NCBI GenBank assembly: GCA_038496445.1 | Contig: JALMLS010000474.1 | Coordinates: 1 to 64,000, forward strand | DNA from: Trichosphaerium sp. ATCC 40318 | Lineage: Eukaryota > Discosea > Flabellinia > Trichosidae | DNA: 64,000 bases | Reading direction: 5' to 3' | Shown: one piece after another, positions 32,721 to 43,815 of the stretch | Layout of the letters: every line of letters starts with the position of its first letter | Numbering within the stretch: position 1 is the first letter of the stretch | Notes under the pieces: model-generated | Databases searched by the model: none | The model's input: the letters and a program-made list of their open reading frames with translations, nothing else | Told to the model about the DNA's origin: nothing | Position numbers and translations under genes: made by a program

Positions 32721-34900
32721 TCATCTTGTGCTAGGTGTATAACTAGTTCCCCTAGAGCGTATTCTACGTTTTGGATTTCTTCTTTGTTTGTCTCTCTTAG
32801 TATTCCATCCATCTTTTTTTGTTGGTTTGGGACTGTTATAGCTGAGTTGTATCCTCTTGTCCTCAAGCACCAACTCAGAACCATAACGCATGGCTACCGT
32901 CACAGGCAAAAATCGGATAGGATCACGTCTACAACCCCCACAATTGTGGTTACATGTTCTGTTTGGGCCTTTAGGATCACAACTATATTTAACAGAAAAT
33001 TAGTACTCACATTTGTTTTTTGCTAACGCACGTGTGTTCACAGTCATCAAAACCATTTTCTGGTATGCCATAGCTAAATTGAAATGCATTTCGCATAAAT
33101 GTATCACCAATAGGTTCAGCTGGTTCGAGAACAGGAAAATCATTCACCATGGCTTCTAACATGTACGTATTTTTGAGAGTACGACAAGCATATGCAAGGT
33201 GCGACAGTTCACTCAGTACAAAGAAATTTCGTATGTACTTATTTTGTAGCTTTTTAGAGCTTGCTGCGGAACCATCAGCTCTGTTGTGAGCACGAAGTGG
33301 TGCCAAAAACCGCCATATAATATTGGCTCCTGGATCACGTGTTTTTAAGCGCTGTTGAATATTGGCAACAACAGCATGTATAGGGTATGTTTTAAAATGT
33401 TTGCCACATCCATCTGACCTGTAAAGGGTTAGTTGCTGAATAAAGAGAAAATGAAACAACAAAAAAGGTACGTGCCATAGAATAATTTCTTTGAACAGGT
33501 CAAAGAACTTATGTTGGTATAGAAGCTCTAGAACCCACTGTACATAGTCAGCAGTTTGTTTTACCTTTTTATTCTTTTGTTCTTTTTTAACAGTGAAGTG
33601 TAAGTATGTAACACAAGGTTTGTATGTTGAGCGGTTAATAGATGGAATACTTTTCAATTGTGGAGTTGGTTTAGCGTCTTGTTTAAGCTTTTGTGTGTGT
33701 GACATTCGTCGTTTCTTAGGGTTTTTTGCTTGATCTCTTTCCATCTCTTTCTTAGTGCATCTTTTTCTTTTCTTTTTTTGAGGTTTGTATTTGATGTTGA
33801 TGGTGGTTTTGTAGGTGACACCATATACTTCTTCAATGTTTCTGGCAATTCTATTTTGTTCTTCGTTGCTAAAACCAAGACAAGGATAATGTAGTTAGTT
33901 TCCATGTTAGTTTGAGAAGCTGTAAAATCTAGCGTGATAACACCTCTATCAGGTTTTGCTTCAAGATCAAGGTGATCCTTTACATACTCATATATCCTAG
34001 CACGTGCAAACTCATCTATTGTTTTTAGGTTGGCTATTTCTTTTCGTAGCTTTTGTAGACTTTCCTCAGGTATGCCACTAGTCACCTTTTCATTCAACTC
34101 TGTTACCTTTTCTTGAAGCTTAATAGCTTCCTTAGATTCAAATTTATTACCCTCTCTGACTTGAATTTGTTCGGCATCTACAAAACGCTCAAACACTGGC
34201 CTGCTCACTGTGTCAAGACCTTGTTCTTCTGCCCATGCACAATATGTTAGATACATTGCTTCTTTTGTGCCTCTAAAACGCCGATTTGTACTACCTAAAT
34301 GGTTTTGTTAATAAACACATTTTTATTTTAGCCAAAATTGGTGGACTATTTCAACGTGTACTTACCCGATGGAACAACACAATTCATCTCAAGCCATTCC
34401 AAAATTGTATTCCCCTTATTTCCTAGTTTGTCCCTTCTGAACCCAAGGTCTCGTAGAAAGTAATCAAGAGGTGGACAGCTTCTAATATTTTGTCTGGCTT
34501 TGTTTACTGCTTGAGTTGTTTGGCTGATCATCTTAGCTGTATTCTCTGATATAATCAGCACCAAAAGGTAGTCACAATTACGTACTATCATCAATGCCAT
34601 CAAAGAAGGAGAGCAATGCACTTTTACGAACTGGTGAGTTCTTTGAAAGAATTTTATTCCTCAGTGCCTTTGTTGGTGATTGAGATGGATCTGAATACCT
34701 TTTTCTATATGCATTAACCAGCTTTGGATCTCTTTGAGCAAGTAGATGGTCAACATAAGTTATTATTTCTTGTGTAAAGCATCCAATTTTCTACGAAAAA
34801 ATTAGTTGTTTGGATTTTTATGTAAAAAGTGTCAATACCTTTTGCGTTGCTGATGTGTCCGCAGTGCTTCAAATTGTACTACAGGTCTACCTGGGTTACG
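32721..34900 (-). CDS. Transposase-like protein with RNase H-type D...SDG...DG motifs
   Basis: A multi-exon minus-strand gene. Reliable exons are 34790-34586, 34536-34366 and one starting at 34294, and further coding follows to a stop at 32721. A helical N-terminal part (KIGCFTQEIITYVDHLLAQ) is followed by GVITLDFTASQTNMETNY, then YRSDGCGKHFKTYP, then WRFLAPLRAHNRADG. This order resembles a protein repeated in many animal and protist genomes, with an acidic residue in a first strand, a second in SDG and a third in a ..H...DG motif, thought to be a DDE-type transposase relative. A Cys cluster (CDPKGPNRTCNHNCGGC) near the end may bind zinc. Exon phases at the 5' end do not join cleanly, so the start is open; a Cys-containing frame at 35305-35066 (ICVCC, CNTC) may be an upstream exon. 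Confidence 0.45.
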
Positions 34901-35569
34901 CTAAATGCTAAATAAGAATGACATTTTGGCGCTTTTTTTTAGTTGATTGGCGAAAAACTTGAAACCAGAGGCCCCACCGCCAAGGCCTGCTTTGAAAAGT
35001 TGTACACACGTGTAATTAAGCCACAGCTTTGTATACGCAGCTTCAAAAAAGCAGGCGGTTTCGGTCTACCATACCTTTAGCTCATTTGCATTTTTTTTTC
35101 GGCATGTATTGCAAGCAAAGCTGCCCGTAGCGTTTTCTACGCGTGCTAAAACGCATGGCGAGTATCCAATGAAGTATTCACCTTCTATTTTGTTTAACCT
35201 GTTTTCTCCTGACTCCCTATGCTTTTTTTTATCGCAGCACACGCAAATAAACCAAATCCTTTCACTTGGATTGCGTTGCATCTGTTGTTGACCAGTAATA
35301 TGCAAAACTTTCCAAAACCAGAAAAAAACTCGTCAAAAATAGTATTTAATTTTTTTACGCATTTGAGGTACACTTTAACCACAGAAACTTTCTGTGCATG
35401 TTTTACACGCATAAATCGTTCCATTGAGAGGTATCAACTGCTTAGCAAAAAGTTCTCTACTCTCCAGTAGTGCATCACCCAGTACAGTAACAACCGTGCA
35501 GTTGATGGATTTAAATTGTACTTAACTGACTTGGACAGTTCAGCAAAAAAAAAGTAGGACGTGGCAGCT
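34901..35569. other. Region upstream of the transposase-like gene
   Basis: The minus frame at 35305-35066 includes WFICVCCDKKK and SFACNTCRKK, a possible zinc-binding exon of the neighbouring transposase-like gene. I cannot connect it with certainty. Confidence 0.3.
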
Positions 35570-36573
35570 ATGGTTTCCTCCACGCTTGTTTTTGTGCTTG
35601 TATTGTTGGCGATACTCATAGAAGGTACTTTAGCAAAGCTGAGTGTACTAGGTTGTTTTTAATTTGGATAGTATGCGCTGCTGATGATTTAACGTATGAA
35701 TATGGCGACAGAATGTTTAAAAAGTGTAAACAACGCGGTAGAAGAATGAAAAAAGGTAAATTGTGCGTTAAACGTACCAAATACGCGTTTATACTATTAC
35801 AGGATTATGTGCATCCCTTCAGGACATGGTTGAAGAGACTTTTGATGGAACCGTACGTTAAACTTAAACAGCCAATCAATGCGTGTTATTTATCACTACA
35901 AAGGGTACCCAACTAGCCGTTGCGTTTGGTAAAGCAATTTCTGATGGCCAAATTATTCATGATGCAAACCCAGGGTGGCTAAAGTCAGGCGTACGCATTT
36001 TTTTATCAATAATAGCACGTTAAACGCCTCAAATCGATAAAAAAACGAACTTTTTTTCGAACTCTTGTTTCTGGTCTCTAGCCAATTTAATGCCTTCGTA
36101 TTGCGTTAATCGTATACTTGCATTAGAGTCGCATGTTGGAGGATGTCTTAGACTGGATAGAAACCAACAAGGAAACAGATATCGGCAAAATCAAAGAACA
36201 GTTTCATTCAAAGTTTTTTAAATGGTACCACAGTCATTTTCTACGCTCATTCTAGCGATAAAGAAGGTTTTCAGCTGACACTTTTTTTTTTTGAAGGTGG
36301 GCCGATTTACTAAAGAATGAGCCTCCTCCAATATCTCCAGAGGACATATTCGGTAAAGATGGTACGTAATCTAGAGTATTATTGTAGTATGATGCTGATT
36401 GAATGAAAAAAAAAGGAAAAGTCAACATTGGACCTGATGGTAACTTACAACTTGATGAAGGTACGTTCTATACCATTATATTGATTATATATATCCATAT
36501 CTAACGTATCCTAGCAACAAAACAAAAATTAAAGGCAATGGCGGAGGCCAAAAAGAAAAAAGACGAATTGTAG
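35570..36573 (+). CDS. ER-lumenal protein with signal peptide and KDEL retention signal
   Basis: Exons 35570-35624, 35672-35755, 35803-35852, 35904-35990, 36127-36224, 36297-36361, 36416-36460 and 36515-36573 join in frame to 180 residues. MVSSTLVFVLVLLAILI is a signal peptide and the last residues are KKKKDEL, so the protein should be held in the ER lumen. The middle is helical and charged (DDLTYEYGDRMFKKCKQRG, EDVLDWIETNKETDIGK, FKWWADLLKNEPPP). It has few cysteines and no thioredoxin, J or peptidyl-prolyl isomerase motif, so the enzyme or chaperone role is unknown. The fourth intron (137 nt) is longer than its neighbours. Confidence 0.75.
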
Positions 36574-36919
36574 GCTAAACTGCTGCGTTGACTCAATAAA
36601 AATTACAGAAACACTAAAGGCCAGTTCTGGTTCGCTGTATTTATTCTTTTAATTATTGTGAAACTACAAAAAGTCAATACGTCGGAGAATTTCTGCCATA
36701 AAAAGGTTGAACTTTATCTAACTCCGGTGTTACTTATCTAGTACTGTAGGCTAACTAAATGAGAGTTTTATAAGCACCAAAAGAAGTGCAGTAATGTAAC
36801 ACACGTTGTGTATTATGACACGATACCTTAAATTCATCGAACACTTAATGAATTTTTGTTCTTTTTCTTCACAGTACGGTTGTTTCTTTTCGTCTTCGGA
36901 GCTCATTAAAAGCCAATAG

Positions 36920-39900
36920 ATGGCATCTCAGTTATTTCTACAGCTATTTACGTTAATAGTCACATCACATGCGATTAATCTTGTTGGTGTAGATAGTACG
37001 TTCCCTATTATACTCTAAACTAAGCGTAATATTACAAATAAATGCGATATCGTATTTCTAAAAATCCATTTTTTTTGTTTAGTGCCTAGTTTCACAGGCG
37101 AAGGACGAAATCCTCAGTTACCTTCATCAGGAAGAAGCGGTGCTACTCTTATATACTATGGTGGTGCTCCTTTTTATAATGACGGTACATAAAAAAGGCT
37201 ATGTCAATAGTTAACATAACCTTGTTTACCGCTTAACTTTTTTCAGGTATATCTCAATACAGACAAGCGATAAGTGGAAACCCTCTTCCTGGGTCAAGAG
37301 CTATATCTAATGCGTAAGATTTTGATATGTTGCGCGTACCATTCCGGTGTAATTTGGTTCTGAAAAAAAGATCACGTGATTTTCTGATACAACTTGAAAA
37401 GTGAAGAGTTTTTTTTTTTTCCTTATTCGTTTTTTTTTGTTGTGTGGTCGCTTATCTTGACTTTTTCTTCGTAGTGTATTCGGTAGACAACCAGAAGGTC
37501 GTGGTATGACTAAAGCTTTGGATCATGACTCAGACGCCAATCTACTATCAGTTTATTTTGGTCAACTTCTAGATCACATATCCAACATTTTAATGAACAA
37601 AACACATTCTTGTTTCACCAAGATCTACAATTGTAGTTTTCAACAAATCCTGTTTGTTTTCAACTTTCACGTGAAATTATTCCTTGACTTTCTCACGATA
37701 TAACTCTCACACATGAGAATCCAAGCGAGAGTGTTCCTTTTCCTATACCTACAGGTAAATACTTGATATCTTTGATTCTGTCATAAAGAGGTTTATTCAA
37801 CTGTGGTCTTATTTGTAAACGATAGGAGATACGTATATGGATCCACTCAACGAAGGAAATAAAGAACATCCATTCTCAAGATCAGCTTTCCTTTCAGGAT
37901 CAGGTACAACCCAAGTATTTTTTTACTTTGCTCAACTTTACTCCTTAGGAGTTACCAGTCCGCGACAACATGCCAACGCTATTACTGCATGGATAGATGC
38001 CTCATTTGTGCGTACTATTGATCTAATTAGCTGAGTATTAAATCACGAGTATGTGACTAATGATGATTGATAGGTTTATGGTAGTGATGACGACACATGG
38101 ATGAAACTCAGAGAGTACAACCCAAATGAAGGGTTTCTTAAAATGGGTATTGATGTACCAGGAGATGGTTCACTCCTACCGTTCAATTTCCATAATGATA
38201 CAAACAGCTCTTTGAGTATGGTTGATAACTTTTTGTAAGTCCGAGACTTTCAGCTTTGTTATTGTCACTGTTTGCTTAATGGTTGGCATTAGCCCACCTC
38301 AAACAGAAGATGAGTATCTTTTCGCAGCTGGAGATTTGCGAGCAAATGAGAATGTTGCTTTGGTATCTCTTCAGACGCTTTTCTATAGAGAACATAACCG
38401 ATATGTTCAGAGTAAGCACCTTTCCAAAAATACACTTCTAAATATCACCTTTTTTTTGGTTCTCCTTCTTATTTATTTCTCTTTTAGCTCTTGTTGACGA
38501 AGGTGTTGTTACTGATCCTGATGAAAGATTTAATATGGCTCGTCTATGGGTTGGCGCATTAATGCAGGTACATAGTGACACGATACATAGCACGGTTTTT
38601 CCGTTAACAACATTTTTGTAGAGTATAACTTTCGGCGAATACTTGCCCATGCTCTTTGGCGAAGATTTTGCTCCCTACTCTGGTTATGATGGTACATGTA
38701 GTAGCGATATTAGCGCATCATTCAGGTACTTGTTATTAAACTAAAATACAGCATTTTATAACTATTCAAATAGCACTGCTGCGTTCAGATATGGTCATAG
38801 CCAAATCAATGGATTAATTCCTAGAATGAACAGCGATAAGCTTCCACATGAGCAAGGTGATAGATTTGTTTTGTTGTGGTTATTCTTATGCTCTGTGATA
38901 GGATCTATGCTTCTTAGAGAATCTTTTGGGTATACTCAAGGTGTTACAGCAGCTGGAATTGGCGTTATCCTTAGAGGTTGCGCTTGGTCAAAAATGGTTT
39001 GTTGGTTTTGATATACTTCTATTTCTTTTGGCCACAATTGATTTATGCTTGGATTTAGGAGCGTACAGATGGTCTTGCAGTTGCTGATTTACGTAATTTC
39101 TTGTTTGCTCATGCTCCTGGCGCAATAGGACAAGATTTAATATCAAGAAATATTGAAGTACGTCAGAAGCAGTATGAATTTTTTCACAATGATTAATTTG
39201 CTTAAAGAGAGGTCGAGACCATGGGTTGATGAGCTATGTGCAAGCTAAATTACATTTCTCAGGGGTAACTATCAATGACTTTACTGATATAACTGGTGAG
39301 ACAAGCTCAATATTTTTTATTTTACACGTGATTTAAACGTGATAAAAACACTACAACAAGCAATACTTTTTCTAATTTGTTTTTTTTTTTTGAAGATAAT
39401 GCTGAAGAGGTGCAAATACTTCGTGATTTATATGAGACTGTTGAAGATGTTGACTTGTTTGTTGGTATGCTACTAGAGCCTATAACAAGGGGGTATGTAT
39501 CAACAACTTAAAAGCTATCTGACTTCTTCTTAGTACTGTCGGCCAACTCATTTTTGATATCATCACGGAACAGATGACAAGAATACGAAAAGCGGATTGG
39601 TAAGTGCTTTTTTTGGTGATTTTTTTTTCCGTATCCAAGCCTTTATCACAGTTGGGTTTAATACGCTTTGAGAAGAAAAAAAAGGAAAAAAAAAGAAAAT
39701 TTTTCTAGCAACATAAACAAGCAGAAAGACAAGTTCTGATGTTGCTAATGACATGCTTTATTGTATTAATGAATGTTGATACTTATCTTTTACTTAGGTA
39801 CTGGTTTGAGAACACCCAAAATACTATCTTCAGCCCTGAAGAAGTAAATGAAATACGACAAACAAAACTACGTGATATTATTATGAGAAACACTGAGATG

Positions 39901-40931
39901 AGCGTTTCTTCATTCCCTGGACAAGCTTTTGAAGTAACAGCAGCTCAAAGTACTTACAACAAAATACAAAAAAACCTAAACACGTGAAAATCACGTGGTA
40001 CAACATACGTACAGTGTTTAACTTTGTTATAGTTGGTCAACCTCAACTAAGTGGCGATCCTCATTTTACTGGCTTTTTATCACAAAAATGTACGTGTCAC
40101 GTGTTGTGATTCAACATGTTGATATACGTGTGGTATATTCATATTTTATATTTAGTTGACTTTCATGGTATTGCTAGAAGGCACTTTAACTTGATTTCTG
40201 ATGAAGACTTCCAATTAAATTCGTTGTTTCTTGAAGCTGAGTTGAGACCTAAAAAAGTGAATAAAACATACAATGGCGCTCTTGCTTTTCAGTGTGGTAA
40301 GCTCATACGCGGTCTACTATGAATATTAATCACATGCCATCTAAAGGACAAGACAAACTACTTATTGCTTGTAACAGAGCTGCAGGAACACGTGAAATCT
40401 TCTTCAACGACAAACCAAGTAAGGGCGTTGAGCACAAAGTTCAAAGATACTTACTTCTTTCTCTTTAGTCGAAGATGCTACAGATTTGAAGTTCTGTAGA
40501 GGAGCAAAGAAGATGGCTATTGGTGATATCCATACCAAAGACAATAAGAAAGTTTCTATTACTCTGGATAGATACAAATTCAATGTTCGTTTCAGCAGTT
40601 CAAAGCATAGTACGTTGTTATATTTTTTTTGTTAGAATTTACAGTTGACATTGTCAGGTTCTTGCCACATCAATTTTCGATCAAAGTACACTTGGGGTGA
40701 CTACCCAATACCACATGGTGTTCTAGGAAATACAGCAAATAAGAAAAGAACAACACCACTCACATCAAATGGTCGTCAAGTACGTACCATTAATTAAAAA
40801 AAAAAAACACAAGAAATCTGACTTTTTTTTTTCGCAACTAGGGAGAAGGTATACTTCAAGGTTCTATGATGGACTATTTTGTAAAAGATGGTTTATGGGG
40901 CAAAGACTTCAAATACAATAACTTTAAATAA
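36920..40931 (+). CDS. Secreted animal-type heme peroxidase with GDPHF C-terminal domain
   Basis: About 20 exons. The signal peptide is MASQLFLQLFTLIVTSHA. Checked exons include 36920-36995, 37083-37184, 37247-37313, 37475-37577, 37697-37754, 37826-37903, 37949-38007, 38074-38234, 38293-38411 and 38488-38567. Family motifs appear in order: GQLLDHDITLT (distal His), WIDASFVYGS, FYREHNRYVQ, FGEYLP, FRYGHSQI (proximal heme His), RTDGLAVADLRNFLF and DLISRNIERGRDHGL. After about residue 560 a second domain starts with GDPHFTGF and FDFHGIARRHFNLISD, a pattern like von Willebrand D/root-cap domains. Members oxidise small substrates with hydrogen peroxide, for example in defence or wall cross-linking. 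Exon 4 joins exon 5 across an AT-AC intron (listed separately). The gene ends at TAA 40929-40931. Confidence 0.87.
37578..37696 (+). other. U12-type AT-AC intron in the peroxidase gene
   Basis: This 119-nt intron starts ATATCC and ends CAC. A perfect U12 branch-site match, TTCCTTGAC, lies at 37680-37688, about 9 nt before the 3' end, as the minor spliceosome requires. Removing it rebuilds the conserved peroxidase motif LLDH|DITLT in phase 0. No GT-AG choice restores it. Bases +7 to +9 of the donor (AAC) are weaker than the ATATCCTTT consensus. Confidence 0.85.
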
Positions 40932-41351
40932 AAATAAAAAAAAGCCAATGTAGAAGAGAGTACAGTAATAAAAAATAAGAATAAAAAAAGATATGCATCG
41001 TCAGATCTAGGTTTTTTGCTTTTATGTACGACTATCAAAACTCCTGGTTTATTAGATATTACTACACACTACAATTATCTTGCTCAAAAGGTCTTAGCTG
41101 AACATTATCTTATTTTGTAGGTAACGTACCAATACAAAACTGGGCCAGTATAAGTTTTTATGATGGTTGGAGCACGTGCTAAATAGTGGAAATAGTAAAC
41201 GTTTCCAGGCCCTTTAAGGTAGACTGACTTTCAGTAGCGCCTTAGCCGGATATCAAAACGAAAAGTAAGACCTCTGCTTTAGGTCATCAATATTACACGT
41301 GTTAAATTGTTTGGCTTCACTTTACATTAAACAAAGACGTCGGTCGATATT
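40932..41351. other. Intergenic stretch
   Basis: AT-rich 3' flank of the peroxidase gene, then the F-box/LRR 3 upstream region with CACGTG at about 41174 and 41297. No gene is supported. Confidence 0.5.
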
Positions 41352-42296
41352 ATGCTTTCTACCTCAAAAAGGTCTAAAATTACCAGTACTACCAGCACAA
41401 GTTTGCTAGACCTACCGTCAGAGATATTAGCGCACATCCTGCGTCAAACAACAAAATCACGCTTTGCGGCTTGTCAAACCTGTCGTTTACTTGCTTCTAT
41501 TGTTCATGACATTATTGGATACCATGCTATTATGATTAGAACATTAACTCAAGCAAAATCAGCTGCGAAACATTTTGGTGTTCTGAAATACACAAGAATA
41601 TCCCTTGGAGATATGCAGTCTGCAGGAGTTTTTACAATTGACGTTGAAGTAACTGATGAGTGCGTCAAAGCACTTGCTGGAGTAAATACTATTGACCTTA
41701 GTTTCACTTTAGTAACAGATGAGGGTGTTAAAGCACTTGCTGGTGCCCATATTATTGGCCTTATTGGCACTTCAGTAACAGATGAGGGTGTCAAAGCACT
41801 TGCTGGTGTCCATACTATTTATCTTAGTGGCACTTCAGTAACAGATGAGGGTGTCAAAGCACTTGCTGGTGTCCATACTATTGGCCTTAGTGGCACTTCG
41901 GTAACTGATGAAGGTGTCAAAGCACTTGCTGGTGCCCATACTATTGACCTTAGTGGCACTTCAGTAACAGATGAAGGTGTTAAAGTACTTGCTGGTGCCC
42001 ATACTATTGACCTTAGTGGCACTTCGGTAACTGACGAAGGTGTCAAAGCACTTGCTGGTGCCCATACTATTGACCTTAGTGGCACTTCAGTAACAGATGA
42101 AGGTGTTGTAGCACTTGCTGGTGCCCATACTATTGACCTTAGTGGCACTTCAGTAACTGACGAAGGTGTTAAAGTACTTGCTGGTGTCCATACTATTGAC
42201 CTTAGTAACACTAAAGTAACTGTTGAAGGCATCAAAGCACTCAACGGTACTAAAGAAGGGGTTACAACTGTAAAGGAAACTAAAGTGTATATGTAA
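41352..42296 (+). CDS. F-box/leucine-rich-repeat protein 3 (homogeneous repeats)
   Basis: Intronless, 314 residues. The F-box-like N-terminus (LDLPSEILAHILRQTTKS) is followed by a degenerate stretch and nine near-identical 21-residue LRRs, AG(V/A)HTIDLSGTSVTDEGVKAL. The repeats are also near-identical at DNA level (63-bp period from about 41690 to 42230), so recent unequal exchange or gene conversion shaped them. In contrast to paralogs 1 and 2, the exposed concave positions are uniform (mostly D..SGT). It may be a freshly expanded or unselected array. Role inferred as SCF substrate adaptor. Confidence 0.85.
   Translation: MLSTSKRSKITSTTSTSLLDLPSEILAHILRQTTKSRFAACQTCRLLASIVHDIIGYHAIMIRTLTQAKSAAKHFGVLKYTRISLGDMQSAGVFTIDVEVTDECVKALAGVNTIDLSFTLVTDEGVKALAGAHIIGLIGTSVTDEGVKALAGVHTIYLSGTSVTDEGVKALAGVHTIGLSGTSVTDEGVKALAGAHTIDLSGTSVTDEGVKVLAGAHTIDLSGTSVTDEGVKALAGAHTIDLSGTSVTDEGVVALAGAHTIDLSGTSVTDEGVKVLAGVHTIDLSNTKVTVEGIKALNGTKEGVTTVKETKVYM
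41690..42236 (+). repeat. 63-bp tandem coding repeat (LRR units)
   Basis: About nine units differing by few bases, such as GTAACAGATGAGGGTGTCAAA against GTAACTGACGAAGGTGTCAAA. Lies wholly inside the F-box/LRR 3 frame. Confidence 0.9.
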
Positions 42297-42603
42297 GGCA
42301 ACTTTTACAGGACACAATAAAGAAAAGGTGATTGCTAGTTATGCCACCAAAGTCACTTGTCACATTGTAGTATGTCAGCTCCTCATAATTTAAAAATTAT
42401 ACACTAACACTCAAGCTCAGCACTTTCAGATAGATATTCACCTTGTGTTGGTAGACCAGCGTTAAAGCTAGTAGTAATAAAGTCGGTAAATAAATATGGA
42501 GTTGTACTTTGGACTGTTCTGAGAAAAAGTTCTCGTGTGATAGAACAATAAGTAGTAGGGGCGATAAGGATATTTATTGTAAACAAATGAATATCGTATC
42601 AAG

Positions 42604-43107
42604 CTAACAAAGGAATATACCAGCGGCACAAAAGCTCTAAAAAAAAAAAAGAAAAAAATTAGAATTGGTTGAGTTGTTCTCATAACGCACCTCGCAAATT
42701 ACCTTCATGCCTGTGTACAGCTTTATTGGAGTGTTGAAGCCATCGTAGTAGCTAGTAATTGCTGTAGAGTCGATATAGAACGGAGGTTTATTGTCCCACG
42801 TGCATGTATAGTTGTAGGGTTTATCACTACCTTTGTTAAATACCTTTACTATCAGCATGTTGTCCAGAGTATCAAAACGCATCACTGCTGTCCCTTGATC
42901 TGCTATACATTGAGGATAAGCAGTTAAATCGCATGCAGGTCTAGCAACATCGTAAAGCTTCTGGCAAGAAGATAAAACGTCATCGTCAGTGATATTTTTT
43001 TGGTAGGAGGAGAGTTTGTATTCAATGTAAGCGTAGATGGTGTTATACTGAGTTTGAGATATTGTAATGTACGCAAGTACTGTTACAACAAGCAGTAGCT
43101 TCTCCAT
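42604..43107 (-). CDS. Small secreted cysteine-containing protein, unknown
   Basis: Exons 43107-42691 and 42636-42604 give 149 residues. MEKLLLVVTVLAYITISQT is a signal peptide. The mature part has paired cysteines (SSCQKLYDVARPACDL, YPQCIAD, YNYTCTWD, MKVICESFC) and several Asn-glycosylation sites. No catalytic motif or membrane anchor. It lies between F-box/LRR 3 and RCC1-SAM C on the opposite strand. Could be an effector, adhesin part or inhibitor; I do not recognise it. Confidence 0.65.
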
Positions 43108-43815
43108 GGTGCGTGTTTGAAGAGAATGAATTAAGTCTACAGAAATGTTTTAAGATTGGCAGTGGTTAGTCACGTGCTATGGTAATAGCAACGTTTAAGA
43201 TGAAAAGAAGATGTTTAGTAGGTGGCCTCAGATTTATTTCGTTGAAAAGGTGGATAGGAACTGAGATCCCTAATACGTTTTTTTTCAAATTGGTTAGTAC
43301 TTAAAGTACTTACAACAACGCTGCTAAAAGAGGTTACTTCCAACTGCCCCTTTCCATCTTATCAAAAATATGCCGATGGAGAACAGCGAACAAACACGCA
43401 TTTCTTTCAAACAGCGAGTCACAAAAAATTCTGTTCTAAATGATATTGTGGAGTGCATGTTAAAACACGACAAATTTAACCTGAGAATTGTAGTAACAGA
43501 ATGTGAGCATAGTAATTTACAATGATACTCGGATCACTAGTGTTGTTAGAGTTACAAAGTATTTTCAACGCTAGTGGCTACGACATCTACTTGATAACCA
43601 TCAGTTTAATGAGTTAGGGGCGGTTGTGGTCCGGCTAAGAAACTCAGCATCAAAGTCTGCTATTGGCAGCCGTTTAAAAATATGAGCTTTTGTTGGGATT
43701 GTACCATGGCAACACATGCTTCTTTTAAGTTACTATGGCTTTGAACTTCGTTTATGTTCGAGTCAGCTAAAGTAGTTACTGCCCAATTGTTGTAGTATTA
43801 CTAACATACACGTTT
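43108..43815. other. RCC1-SAM C upstream region
   Basis: Holds a 51-codon frame at 43372-43527 (MPMENSEQTRISFKQR..) of unknown meaning, and the promoter segment 43762-43815, which is copied at 48103-48166. Confidence 0.4.

Noticed and set aside
35066-35470. Overlapping plus and minus frames taken as separate genes
   Set aside because: Only the minus Cys-rich frame has a plausible role as an exon of the transposase-like gene; the plus frames have none.
41819-42301. Long antisense reading frame over F-box/LRR 3 (160 codons); similar ones over 5000-5750 and 26339-27298
   Set aside because: They arise because the tandem LRR repeat has a period divisible by three and lacks stops on the reverse strand; no domain and no start context.
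43372-43527. 51-codon frame upstream of RCC1-SAM C
   Set aside because: Too short and without recognisable features to call a gene.
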